A DNA stretch of 44,348 nt from an uncultured Lachnospiraceae bacterium. Lineage in GTDB: Bacteria; Bacillota; Clostridia; Lachnospirales; Lachnospiraceae. The stretch's first letter is position 1, and the number at the start of each line of letters is the position of its first letter. The position numbers and the translations under genes were made by a program. Shown in pieces: positions 1-7,800 of the stretch. The DNA lies in the NCBI GenBank assembly GCA_949740535.1, contig CATJHO010000155.1, positions 1 through 44,348 on the forward strand, given 5' to 3'. The notes under the pieces are model-generated. The model searched no databases and was not told the DNA's origin. It saw only the letters and a program-made list of their open reading frames with translations.

Positions 1-1841
1 AGACTATGAAGCGGGGCGAGGCCAGCGGGGAGTTCTCCAAGATGAATGCCATTATGGGCGAGGAGATCGAGGAGACCGGCGAGTTCATTGTGAATGAGAA
101 GGACAAGGTGGTAAATCTGACTGCCGACGGCGTAAAGCGGGTGGAGCAGTATTTCCACATTGAGAATCTGGCAGATCCGGAGAATCTGGAGATTCAGCAC
201 AATATGATTCTGGCTCTGCGGGCCAACTATCTGATGTTCCGGGATCAGGACTATGTGGTAAAGGACGATCAGGTTCTGATCGTAGATGAATTTACCGGGC
301 GTATTATGCCGGGCCGCCGTTATTCCGACGGTCTGCATCAGGCCATTGAAGCCAAGGAGCATGTGAAGGTAAAGCGGGAGAGCAAGACACTGGCCAATAT
401 TACCTTCCAGAATTTCTTTAATAAATATGAGAAAAAGGCCGGTATGACCGGTACCGCCCTCACCGAGGAAAAGGAGTTCCGTGAGATCTACGGAATGGAC
501 GTAATTGAGATTCCCACCAACCGTCCGGTGGTACGTAAGGATCTGCAGGACGCCGTATACAAGACCCGGAAGGAGAAACTCTTTGCAGTGGTGAATTCCA
601 TTGAGGAAGCCCACAAGAAAGGACAGCCGGTGCTGGTGGGTACCATTACCATTGAAGCATCTGAGGAGCTGAGTATGCTGCTGCGCAGGAGAGGAATTCC
701 CCATGAAGTGCTGAACGCTAAGTTTCATGAGCGGGAGGCGGAGATTGTGGCGCTGGCAGGCCAGCATGGAGCTGTGACGATTGCCACCAACATGGCAGGC
801 CGTGGTACGGATATTAAGCTGGACGATGAGGCCAAGGCTGCCGGGGGTCTCAAGATCATCGGTACGGAGCGCCATGAGGCCCGCCGTATTGACAATCAGC
901 TGCGGGGACGTTCCGGACGTCAGGGAGATCCGGGTGAATCCCGTTTCTATATTTCTCTGGAAGATGATTTGATGCGCCTCTTCGGTTCTGAGCGTCTCAT
1001 GGGAATCTTCAATGCCCTTGGAGTGCCGGAGAATGAGGAAATTGAGCACAAGATGCTCTCGGATGCCATTGAAAAGGCCCAGAAGAAGATCGAGAGCAAT
1101 AACTTTGGAATCCGTAAGAATCTGCTGGAATACGATCAGGTTATGAACGAACAGCGTGAGATTATCTATGCGGAGCGCCGCCGGGTATTAAATGGCGAGA
1201 GCATGCGGGATGCCATTTACAAGATGCTGACAGATACGGTGGAGAATACCGTGGATACCCTGATTGGGGACGATCAGGATCCGGAGGAGTGGGATCTGAA
1301 GGGATTGAACGAGCTTCTGATTCCCACGATTCCACTGAAGCCCATTACGCCGGAGCGGGTGCAGGGAAAGAAGAAGAACGAGCTGAAGCACCTTCTGAAG
1401 GAGGAGGCTGTGAAGCTGTACGAGCTGAAGGAGGCGGAATTCCCCAACCCGGAGATGCTGCGTGAGCTGGAGCGGGTATTCCTTCTGAAGGTCATTGACC
1501 GGAAATGGATGGATCACATCGACGATATGGATCAGCTCCGCCAAGGCATCGGCCTGCAGGCCTTTGCACAGCGGGATCCCCTGGTAGAATATAAGCTCAG
1601 CGGTTACGAAATGTTCTCGGCCATGACCGCCAGCATCCAGGAGGAGACGGTGCGCATTCTGTTCCGTGTGCGGGTGGAAGAGAAAGCCGAGCGGGAGCAG
1701 GTAGCCAAGGTGACAGGCACGAATAAGGATACCAGCCTTGCAAGGGCGCCCAAAAAGCGGGAGAGTGAGAAGATTTACCCCAACGATCCATGTCCCTGCG
1801 GAAGCGGAAAGAAGTATAAGCAGTGCTGCGGCAGAAAATAA
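1..1841 (+). CDS. secA: Protein translocase ATPase SecA, C-terminal part (5' truncated by window)
   Basis: SecA is the cytoplasmic ATPase that pushes preproteins through SecYEG. The reading frame is open from base 3 and has no true start here; about 610 residues are visible of a protein usually near 840. Visible landmarks are the cross-linking-domain region ([16 protein letters not shown]), the NBD2 signature AGMTGTA, the helicase-like motif [11 protein letters not shown], and [18 protein letters not shown]. The helical scaffold and wing regions follow, then a C-terminal SEC-C zinc motif with ligands in [13 protein letters not shown], which in the family binds SecB or the ribosome. Identity is certain; only the N-terminal third is missing. 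The next gene starts about 110 bases downstream. Confidence 0.98.
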   Translation, partial: TMKRGEASGEFSKMNAIMGEEIEETGEFIVNEKDKVVNLTADGVKRVEQYFHIENLADPENLEIQHNMILALRANYLMFRDQDYVVKDDQVLIVDEFTGRIMPGRRYSDGLHQAIEAKEHVKVKRESKTLANITFQNFFNKYEKKAGMTGTALTEEKEFREIYGMDVIEIPTNRPVVRKDLQDAVYKTRKEKLFAVVNSIEEAHKKGQPVLVGTITIEASEELSMLLRRRGIPHEVLNAKFHEREAEIVALAGQHGAVTIATNMAGRGTDIKLDDEAKAAGGLKIIGTERHEARRIDNQLRGRSGRQGDPGESRFYISLEDDLMRLFGSERLMGIFNALGVPENEEIEHKMLSDAIEKAQKKIESNNFGIRKNLLEYDQVMNEQREIIYAERRRVLNGESMRDAIYKMLTDTVENTVDTLIGDDQDPEEWDLKGLNELLIPTIPLKPITPERVQGKKKNELKHLLKEEAVKLYELKEAEFPNPEMLRELERVFLLKVIDRKWMDHIDDMDQLRQGIGLQAFAQRDPLVEYKLSGYEMFSAMTASIQEETVRILFRVRVEEKAEREQVAKVTGTNKDTSLARAPKKRESEKIYPNDPCPCGSGKKYKQCCGRK

Positions 1842-1886
1842 AATCACCACAGGGCTTACAAAAAACGAATAAGTAAAAAAGAAATG

Positions 1887-1948
1887 GCCATACTCCTAAT
1901 ATATGGAAAGCTGAACATACACAGCAAAAAACAGAAAGGGGTATGGCT
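1887..1948 (+). promoter_or_regulatory. Inverted repeat that could mask the SASP ribosome site
   Basis: GGCCATACTCC (1887-1897) can pair with GGGGTATGGCT (1938-1948), allowing a G-U pair. The right arm contains the GGGG of the ribosome site for the gene at 1954 and runs straight into six T. It could be a long-loop terminator for secA or an RNA fold that sequesters the start region. The 40-base loop makes both readings uncertain. Confidence 0.3.
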
Positions 1949-1953
1949 TTTTT

Positions 1954-2190
1954 ATGTCAAAAGGAAAGAAAGTGGATTTAAAAAACTTAGATCCGGAGGA
2001 GCAGTTGAAATACGAGATTGCCGAGGAGCTGGGATTGCTTGATAAAGTGACTGCCGAGGGGTGGAAATCTCTCTCGGCCAAAGAAACCGGACGCATCGGC
2101 GGTCTGATGACAAAGAAGAAAAAAGAGATGCAGGCCAAGCTTCAGAAGGAAGATGAAGAGCGGGAATTGTTGATGGAAGAATTGCTGTGA
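1954..2190 (+). CDS. Divergent alpha/beta-type small acid-soluble spore protein
   Basis: This is a 78-residue basic/acidic protein. The segment KYEIAEELGLLDKV resembles the N-terminal conserved block of alpha/beta SASPs, where the GPR protease cleaves next to an E-I-A type site. SAKETGRIGGLMTKKKKE resembles their second block (GGxMTK). Such proteins coat DNA in the forespore and protect it from damage. The clostridial minor members look like this one: short, lysine-rich and with a longer linker between the two blocks. The start is ATG 1954 with AAAGGGG upstream. It stands alone between secA and a long inverted repeat. It indicates a spore-forming host. A sporulation-type promoter was not identified. 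Confidence 0.8.
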   Translation: MSKGKKVDLKNLDPEEQLKYEIAEELGLLDKVTAEGWKSLSAKETGRIGGLMTKKKKEMQAKLQKEDEERELLMEELL

Positions 2191-2208
2191 AGCAGTCAAA
2201 CAGATTTG

Positions 2209-2299
2209 AGGCGGAATCAGCCGGCAGAGGTTTTTTATATGCTGTGTGCAAGAATCAAGCGGACACGGATAGGGAAACTGCTGCCGGCTGATTCCGCCT
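2209..2299. repeat. Long intergenic hairpin with perfect 19-bp arms
   Basis: AGGCGGAATCAGCCGGCAG (2209-2227) is repeated exactly in inverted form at 2281-2299. The 53 bases between can pair further with G-U pairs and internal loops, for example GGTTTTTT with the GGGAAACT side and GTGT with ACAC. The whole 91 bases can therefore fold into one imperfect hairpin. It lies just after the spore-protein gene, with no T-run after the right arm, so a simple terminator is not the best reading. A small palindromic repeat or a stable RNA 3' end are alternatives. Confidence 0.7.
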
Positions 2300-2344
2300 T
2301 TGACCTGTCTTACGGTTTCATTTAAGGCTTTGATGGGAAATCAC

Positions 2345-2401
2345 TTGACGAATACCCGGATGGGTGTTATATAATCATATTGTATGATGATATGATATCA
2401 T
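2345..2401 (+). promoter_or_regulatory. Promoter of the AEC gene with GntR-type operator
   Basis: The -35 is TTGACG (2345-2350). The -10 is TATATA at 2368-2373 (17-base spacer) or TATAAT at 2370-2375. Overlapping and following it is the palindrome ATCATA-TTG-TATGAT (2374-2388), then a second palindrome ATGATATCAT (2392-2401). The 15-bp palindrome recurs exactly in the TRAP promoter, and ATGATATCAT recurs upstream of gntR. The position just downstream of the -10 suits repression. Confidence 0.7.
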
Positions 2402-2469
2402 TTCTCAACCGTGCATATTTTGTCAAGAGAGGGTATCGGTGTAAAAATTTACGAAAGAGGAAAACGAAC

Positions 2470-3384
2470 ATGGCAGTACTTATTACATTTTTTCAAATGC
2501 TGGCACTTCTTCTTATGATTGGCGGCGGCTGTCTGGCGGCGAAGACAGGCATGCTGGATGAGCACACCAACCGCCAGATGTCCCGGATGATTGTAAATCT
2601 CTTCAGCCCGTTACTGGTCATTTCCTGCGCGGCGGATTCTGTGGGTACGATTCCGCTTGAAACCATGGGGATGGTTATGCTGATTGCGGCAGGGATGTTT
2701 GCAGTATTCATAGCGGCGGGAGCAGTGATGTCACCGCTGTTTGAAAAGAACCGGGATCAGCGCAAAATTTATCAGATGATGTTTGTCTTTTCAAATCTGG
2801 GTTTCATTGGAATTCCTGTAGTTTCCAGTATTTTAGGGGAACAGTACGTTGTCTATGTCACAGAGTTTATGCTGGTCAATACAATTGTGCTCTATACATA
2901 CGGGACGGCACTGCTGGATGAGAAATTTTCGGTGTCGTCCTTAAAGGGAATGCTTAATCCGGGAACGGCGGCCGGCACTGCCGCTGTCCTGATTCTTATC
3001 TTTGAGATCCGGCTGCCTGATTTTATAAAGACAGCGGTGGGGTATCTGGGAAATGTGACTACGCCAATGGCGCTGGTGTCGGTTGGATTTTCGCTGGTAC
3101 ATGCAGATTTGAAAAAGATTTTTAAACAGTGGAAGCTCTATGTATTTGCAGCCGTTAAGCTGCTGCTCATTCCCCTTGTTATGCTGCCCGTATTGAGAAT
3201 GGTTACGGATGAGAATGCGTTGATTTTGGTGTGCATGATTATGTTTGGGATGCCGGTTGGGAATATGCCGCTGCTTTTGGGAACCCAGAAGGGGATGGAC
3301 GGCACAGCCTGCAGCGCGGCCATTATACTGACAACGGTATTCTGTGTTGTGACGGTTCCCATACTGCTTGCAGCTGCAGGATAA
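2470..3384 (+). CDS. AEC (auxin efflux carrier) family permease
   Basis: The product is 304 residues and almost wholly hydrophobic, with about ten membrane segments in two halves, as in the bacterial AEC family. Members move malate, malonate or other carboxylates in bacteria, despite the family name. The start is ATG 2470 (MAVLITFFQML), preceded by GAAAGAGG; the frame is open 30 codons further up, but those would lie in the promoter/operator. Typical features are the N-terminal helix ending in a GGGCLAAKTGML loop and the conserved QKGMDG...SAAIILTT near the end. It is monocistronic, ending in its own terminator. Its promoter carries the same operator as the TRAP operon, which suggests a second carrier, perhaps an exporter, for the same or a related acid. 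The substrate is inferred from context only. Confidence 0.9.
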   Translation: MAVLITFFQMLALLLMIGGGCLAAKTGMLDEHTNRQMSRMIVNLFSPLLVISCAADSVGTIPLETMGMVMLIAAGMFAVFIAAGAVMSPLFEKNRDQRKIYQMMFVFSNLGFIGIPVVSSILGEQYVVYVTEFMLVNTIVLYTYGTALLDEKFSVSSLKGMLNPGTAAGTAAVLILIFEIRLPDFIKTAVGYLGNVTTPMALVSVGFSLVHADLKKIFKQWKLYVFAAVKLLLIPLVMLPVLRMVTDENALILVCMIMFGMPVGNMPLLLGTQKGMDGTACSAAIILTTVFCVVTVPILLAAAG

Positions 3385-3413
3385 GCTGTCTGATTTTCTG
3401 CAGCTGCTCTTTT
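3370..3413 (+). terminator. Rho-independent terminator of the AEC gene
   Basis: GCAGCTGCAG (3370-3379) pairs with CTGCAGCTGC (3398-3407), followed by TCTTTT. The left arm lies inside the last codons, so the stop codon is in the loop. Confidence 0.7.
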
Positions 3414-3550
3414 ACGGCGGCCAGCCTCATACAAATGGGCCGTGATACAGATGGATTTCGTCATAATGGATATAAAATTGGGGAATTTGGTGATTTTAGA
3501 CCTCAATAATTGTAGAAATGAACAATAATAAGTAAAATAATAGATTCTGC

Positions 3551-3597
3551 TTGACTATAATGACGGCAAATGATATATTATTATCATATTGTATGAT
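3551..3597 (+). promoter_or_regulatory. TRAP operon promoter with GntR-type operator
   Basis: TTGACT (3551-3556), a 17-base spacer and TATATT (3574-3579) form a good sigma-A promoter. ATCATA-TTG-TATGAT (3583-3597) follows within four bases and would cover the transcription start. It is identical over 15 bases to the operator at 2374-2388. Extra half-sites ATGATA and TATCAT flank the -10. Confidence 0.8.
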
Positions 3598-3648
3598 GTC
3601 GTGCAAGAATTAAAACTATTAAAGAAAACGAAAAGAATGGAGAACGGT

Positions 3649-4941
3649 ATGAAAAAGAATTTAAAAATGGTAATTGGTATTTTACTGAGTCTGACCATAG
3701 CACTTACCCTGCCGGCTTCTGCTTTTGCGGCGGAGCCTGCGGATAATCCAAGTGAGAGCAGCGAAGACAGCCAGGTTGTAAAGCTGGCATTCACAGATGC
3801 ACCTACGCTGACCATTGGCGGGACGACCATCAACCATCCCTCTTATGCGGCCATGCTGGCATTTAAGGGTGCTTTGGAGACTTCCACAAACGGTGCCTTT
3901 ACGGTTGAACTGTATACAAGCGGGATTCTGGGAGACGCCAATGAGAATCTGCAGAATCTGATGTCCGGCACTTTGACGGGATGTACCCCGGCAGACGGAA
4001 CCTTATCAGGGTTTGCCAATGATGTCTCGGTTTTCTCCATCCCCTATCTGTTTGACACACCGCTGACTGCCTACGATATTCTGGACAGTGATTTCGGAAC
4101 AGATCTCTGGGATGCAATTGCAGAAGAGACGGGACTTCGCATTATTGGAGCCTGGGACAACGGCGGTTACCGCAATTTTTCAAACAGTAAAAGACCCATC
4201 ACCTGTGCGGACGATATGGCAGGATTGAAGATCCGCGTGCAGGAATCAGAGGTTTATATGACGCTGGTTGAGGGCCTGGGCGCAACGGTTACCCCCATGG
4301 CGTTTCTGGAATTATACAGCGGTCTGCAGACAGGCGTGGTAGACGGCGAGGAGAATTCGGCCATTACCATTCTGGGTGCTTCCCTGGAAGAAGTACAGCC
4401 CTACTATACACTGGATAACCATCTTCTTGGTCTGGCATTTCTGGTAATTGACAATAACTGGTACAACAGCCTGGATGCAGAGACACAGGAATATGTGCTG
4501 CAGGCCGGACGTACCAGCGCCATTGCGGCCCGCGGTGTTTCCCGTCAGGCAGAGAAGCTGGCGATCGAAGAAATGGCAGCCAGCGGGGTAGAAATCTACT
4601 ATCCTACCGAGGCAGAGAAGCAGACATTTAAAGATGCGACACAGGAACAGGTTGCGGAATTCCTTCGCGGGTCTTTGAGCGATCCGGCTTTGGTGGATGA
4701 ATTGATCGGACGGGCTAATTCCGGAAATTACGGAAGAGGCGTTCAGAATGTGGCTGCGGCAGGTGCCGAAGACAGTATGGTTCCGGCTGACAGCACGGCT
4801 GTGGAACCGGCAGAGACGGTGAATACAAATAAGAGTGCAGGAAACAACACACTGGTGATAATTCTGGCGTTGATTTCTGTAGTTTCCGTTCTGACCGCGG
4901 TATTTGCATTAACGAGAAAGCCTAAAAATTCTTCAAAATGA
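3649..4941 (+). CDS. dctP: TRAP transporter solute-binding protein (DctP family) with C-terminal membrane anchor
   Basis: This 430-residue protein captures a carboxylate outside the cell for the DctQM permease. The start is ATG 3649 (MKKNLKMVIGILL), preceded by TGGAGA. A Sec signal peptide ends near ASAFA-AE, without a lipobox cysteine. The DctP fold follows: TNGAFTVELY near residue 80, GDANENLQ, the conserved substrate-binding region NGGYRNFSNSKRPI, and ADDMAGLKIRVQES with the arginine that usually holds the carboxylate. From about residue 365 there is a low-complexity Ala/Glu/Asn linker, then a hydrophobic helix (LVIILALISVVSVLTAVFAL) and a basic tail (TRKPKNSSK). Most Gram-positive DctPs are lipoproteins, so this tail-end anchor is unusual. 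It is first gene of the dctPQM operon, behind a GntR-type operator. Confidence 0.95.
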   Translation: MKKNLKMVIGILLSLTIALTLPASAFAAEPADNPSESSEDSQVVKLAFTDAPTLTIGGTTINHPSYAAMLAFKGALETSTNGAFTVELYTSGILGDANENLQNLMSGTLTGCTPADGTLSGFANDVSVFSIPYLFDTPLTAYDILDSDFGTDLWDAIAEETGLRIIGAWDNGGYRNFSNSKRPITCADDMAGLKIRVQESEVYMTLVEGLGATVTPMAFLELYSGLQTGVVDGEENSAITILGASLEEVQPYYTLDNHLLGLAFLVIDNNWYNSLDAETQEYVLQAGRTSAIAARGVSRQAEKLAIEEMAASGVEIYYPTEAEKQTFKDATQEQVAEFLRGSLSDPALVDELIGRANSGNYGRGVQNVAAAGAEDSMVPADSTAVEPAETVNTNKSAGNNTLVIILALISVVSVLTAVFALTRKPKNSSK

Positions 4942-4965
4942 ATATAGGTTTTGGAGGTGTGGAGC

Positions 4966-5457
4966 ATGTCTGAATTTTATCAGGAACTCATGGATTTTTT
5001 GGATAAACTTGTAAAAATAACTGCCAGCGTGCTGGCCGGCATAATGTTTCTGCTGATTGTGATGCAGGTTTTCACAAGGCACTGTCCATGGGTTCCGACT
5101 CCTCCCTGGACCGAAGAGCTGGCCCGTTATGTCATGATTTATATGGCATTTACAGGAGCCAGCCACGGGATTAAGGAGTGGGATAATGTAAATGTGGATA
5201 TTATTTTGAACCGTATGTCTTCCGGCATTCGCAGAAATGTGGAAGTGATTATCAAGATCTTAGTTCTGCTCTTTCTGATCCTTGTGACGGTGATGTCAAT
5301 CCGCAATTTTGGAACCGTGGGATGGCGGCAGAAAAGTCCGTCTCTTCGTATAGAAATGATTTATTTCCAGTCGGCAGTTATCATAGGCTGTTTTCTCTGC
5401 TGTCTGCAGTGTATCGGTACCATTTTGAAGGATCTTTTAGAAAGGAGGAGAAGCTGA
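4966..5457 (+). CDS. dctQ: TRAP transporter small membrane subunit (DctQ)
   Basis: A 163-residue protein with four membrane segments, the small integral subunit that pairs with DctM. The start is ATG 4966 (MSEFYQELMDFLDKL), with GGAGGTG six bases upstream; a TTG 15 bases earlier lies within the ribosome site and is rejected. The family feature PWTEELARYVMIYMAFTGASHG (residues about 46-67; conserved W, EE, R) is present in the second segment. It lies 24 bases after dctP and three bases before dctM. Confidence 0.93.
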   Translation: MSEFYQELMDFLDKLVKITASVLAGIMFLLIVMQVFTRHCPWVPTPPWTEELARYVMIYMAFTGASHGIKEWDNVNVDIILNRMSSGIRRNVEVIIKILVLLFLILVTVMSIRNFGTVGWRQKSPSLRIEMIYFQSAVIIGCFLCCLQCIGTILKDLLERRRS

Positions 5458-5460
5458 GGT

Positions 5461-6756
5461 ATGGAATATTTTTTTGCAACAACAATTCTTTTGATTGTAT
5501 TGATTTTTATTGGAGTGCCCATCGCCTTTGCCATAGGCGCCTCCACAACGGTTTACATATTGATGGTGAATCCTGCGAATCTGATCTCCATACCTGGGCG
5601 GATGTTTTCAGGAATTAACTCCTTCACACTTATGGCTCTTCCGCTTTTTATGCTGGCGGCGGAAATTATGGTGCGGACGGGGATTTCCACAAGGCTTTTT
5701 GATTTCGTGCGTATCAGCTGGATCGGAAAACTCCGGGGCGGCCTTGCCTATGTAAATATTGTGGCCAGTACAATTTTCGGCTCCATCTCCGGAGCAGCCC
5801 TGTCTGACATTGCAGGGCTTGGATATGTGGAGATGAAGGCAATGGAAGAAGACGGCTATGACAAAGGATTTGCGGCAGCTGTTACGGCGGCGTCCTCCTG
5901 TGAATCGCCTCTCATTCCCCCCAGCAATGTGGCAATTCTCTATGCAGGAACCATGTCTTTGTCTGTGGGAGCCGTTTTGTGGGCCGGTTTTATTCCGGGA
6001 CTTCTGCTTGCCGGAGCACAGATTCTCTATGTGGCGCTGAACGCACGAAGGATGAATCTTCCCAAGCATGAGAAGCATTACTCCAAAGAAGAAAAGCGTG
6101 TCATTCGAAAAGAAGGCCTTCTGGCCCTGGGAATGCCTCTGATTATCCTGCTTGGAATCACATTGGGATGGTTTACGCCCACAGAGTCTGCAGCAGTGGC
6201 CGTGGTGTATGCGATTGTCGTGGGTGTTTTGATCTTTCACAATATTTCGCTGAAAGATTTTACAGGCTCTCTGTGGGTGTCTGCCAAGACAACGGCAAAT
6301 CTGTTTCTGATTACCTCCTTTTCTTCTGTTTTTGCCTGGGCGATCGGAAATGAGCAGGTGCCGCAGAAAATTGCGGAAGCCATCCTGGGAATTGCGGACA
6401 GTAAGTATGTAGTTCTGCTTATTATTAATATTATTCTGATTATTGCCGGTATGTGGCTGGAAACATCGGCAGCCGTACTGCTCTTTGCTCCGATTCTGGC
6501 TCCGATTGCAGTTGCGGCGGGAGTGAATCCGGTACATTTTGCGATTGTCTGTATTGTAAATCTGACGCTGGGTCTGATTACGCCTCCGGTGGGAGTGGTG
6601 CTCTATGCTACAGCTGGTGTGGCGGATATTCCCTTTGGGACCATGGTGAAATCAGCGATGCCCTTTATAATACTGAATTTTGCCGTCCTGGCTGTGGTTA
6701 CATTTTTCCCGGCAGTCTGTCTGGCAGTTCCACAGTTATTGGGATTTACGGTTTAA
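5461..6756 (+). CDS. dctM: TRAP transporter large permease (DctM)
   Basis: A 431-residue integral membrane protein of the DctM/IT superfamily with about a dozen membrane segments. It carries out Na+- or H+-coupled uptake of the acid delivered by DctP. Typical blocks are present: GVPIAFAIG near residue 20, LPLFMLAAEIM, SGAALSDIAGLG, the SCESPLIPPSNVAILYAG region, and the C-terminal LGLITPPVGVVLYATAGVAD. The start ATG 5461 follows the dctQ stop by three bases, with AGGAGGAG just upstream. It ends the TRAP operon. A weak cre-like AAAGCGCTTAA overlaps the stop region, and a new promoter begins about 30 bases later. Confidence 0.96.
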   Translation: MEYFFATTILLIVLIFIGVPIAFAIGASTTVYILMVNPANLISIPGRMFSGINSFTLMALPLFMLAAEIMVRTGISTRLFDFVRISWIGKLRGGLAYVNIVASTIFGSISGAALSDIAGLGYVEMKAMEEDGYDKGFAAAVTAASSCESPLIPPSNVAILYAGTMSLSVGAVLWAGFIPGLLLAGAQILYVALNARRMNLPKHEKHYSKEEKRVIRKEGLLALGMPLIILLGITLGWFTPTESAAVAVVYAIVVGVLIFHNISLKDFTGSLWVSAKTTANLFLITSFSSVFAWAIGNEQVPQKIAEAILGIADSKYVVLLIINIILIIAGMWLETSAAVLLFAPILAPIAVAAGVNPVHFAIVCIVNLTLGLITPPVGVVLYATAGVADIPFGTMVKSAMPFIILNFAVLAVVTFFPAVCLAVPQLLGFTV

Positions 6757-6783
6757 AAAGCGCTTAAAGAATAAAAATAAGAC

Positions 6784-6844
6784 TTGCATTTTCATTCAAT
6801 ACGTGTTATTGTGCAATACGACATCATACAATCATACAATATAG
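6784..6844 (+). promoter_or_regulatory. Promoter of the aldolase pair with two GntR half-operators
   Basis: TTGCAT (6784-6789), 17 bases, then TATTGT (6807-6812). Downstream lie two tandem copies of ATCATACAAT (6823-6832 and 6831-6840). The second extends as ATCATA-CAA-TATAGT, an imperfect version of the palindrome found at 2374 and 3583. The -10 is weak, so the genes may also be reached by read-through from dctM. Confidence 0.55.
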
Positions 6845-6866
6845 TTTAAACATGGAGGTTGGGTAT

Positions 6867-7745
6867 ATGGGAAAAAATCTGGGAGGCGTGATTCCTCCGA
6901 TTGTAACCCCCTTTCATTCAGACGGTTCCATTGACGAAAAGCTGGCCGCACAGGAAATGAGCCTTTGCATCAGGGCGGGTGTCCATGGGCTGAGTGTAGC
7001 GGGGAGTACCGGGGAAGGGCCGGCGCTGAATGATGATGAGCTGAAGGAACTGGTCACTATTGCCAGGGACATTGTTTCGGAAGAACAGCCGGTTGTCTGC
7101 GGGATCATGCGGACCTGCACACGGGACGCGGTCCGGGCAGGACTGGCGGCAAAGGCAGCCGGAGCCGACGCGGTTATGGTAACACCTACCGCATATAATG
7201 TGCTGGTCCCCAATGAGGAGGGAATGTTCGACTTTTACAGCACCATTTCCAGAGAGGTACAGCTGCCGGTTATCATTTATAATGTGATTCCGCAGAACAC
7301 CATTTCTCCGAAGCTGTTCCACCGGCTGCTGGACGAGACGGAGTATGTTATGGGGATTAAGCAGAGTGTGGGCGGACTTCCGGCTCTGTATGCGGATATT
7401 ATGGAAACAGGCGGTAAGGGCTGTGTGTATGCGGCAACGGATGATATGCTGTATTCCTGCTTTGACTTAGGGGCAAAAGGCGCCATTTCTGCAATCCTGT
7501 CTGTTTTTCCGAAAGAGTCGGTAGAAATGTGGGAATGCGCACAGAATGGGAATCATGCCCGCGGCCTTGAGATTCAGAGCTCGCTTTATCATAGATGGCA
7601 GTGTCTGGGCGGAAATCAGTTCCCCATCCGGCTGAAATATGCGCTGGAAGTAATGGGACGCAAGGCCGGCTTCTGCAGAAGCCCGATTACCTATCTGCCG
7701 GAGGAGGAGAAGGCCAGAATCCGTGAGGCATTTGCCGGGAAGTAA
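6867..7745 (+). CDS. DHDPS/N-acetylneuraminate lyase family enzyme, paralogue 1
   Basis: A 292-residue (beta/alpha)8 enzyme of the class I (Schiff-base) DapA/NanA superfamily, which joins or splits pyruvate and an aldehyde, or dehydrates a sugar acid. Visible active-site elements are GSTGE (46-50), tyrosine 138 in YNVIP, and the Schiff-base lysine 165 in GIKQS. In true dihydrodipicolinate synthase YNVP is followed by G-R-T, whose arginine binds aspartate semialdehyde. Here that place reads Q-N-T, so lysine biosynthesis is unlikely. The start is ATG 6867 with GGAGG eight bases upstream; ATG 6852 lies on the ribosome site. It is between the TRAP genes and a second paralogue, with GntR-type sites in its promoter, so catabolism of the imported acid is inferred. 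The exact substrate is unknown. Confidence 0.88.
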   Translation: MGKNLGGVIPPIVTPFHSDGSIDEKLAAQEMSLCIRAGVHGLSVAGSTGEGPALNDDELKELVTIARDIVSEEQPVVCGIMRTCTRDAVRAGLAAKAAGADAVMVTPTAYNVLVPNEEGMFDFYSTISREVQLPVIIYNVIPQNTISPKLFHRLLDETEYVMGIKQSVGGLPALYADIMETGGKGCVYAATDDMLYSCFDLGAKGAISAILSVFPKESVEMWECAQNGNHARGLEIQSSLYHRWQCLGGNQFPIRLKYALEVMGRKAGFCRSPITYLPEEEKARIREAFAGK

Positions 7746-7800
7746 AAATTTATTTTTGTATAAGAGATTTTGATTGATTGAAAGGATGGAGGAATTTAAA

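Noticed and set aside
3231-3509. A 92-residue open frame overlapping the end of the AEC gene
   Set aside because: It lies in another frame of the AEC coding sequence, runs through the terminator, and has no homologous features.
5608-6537. A 309-residue open frame on the minus strand opposite dctM
   Set aside because: It is antisense to a clear DctM, has no ribosome site, and its product is rich in His, Arg, Asn and Gln without any fold; it is a codon-bias shadow.
6755-6768. CcpA cre site AAAAAGCGCTTAAA behind dctM
   Set aside because: It matches only about seven of ten fixed cre positions and lies between a stop codon and a promoter; kept only as a remark.
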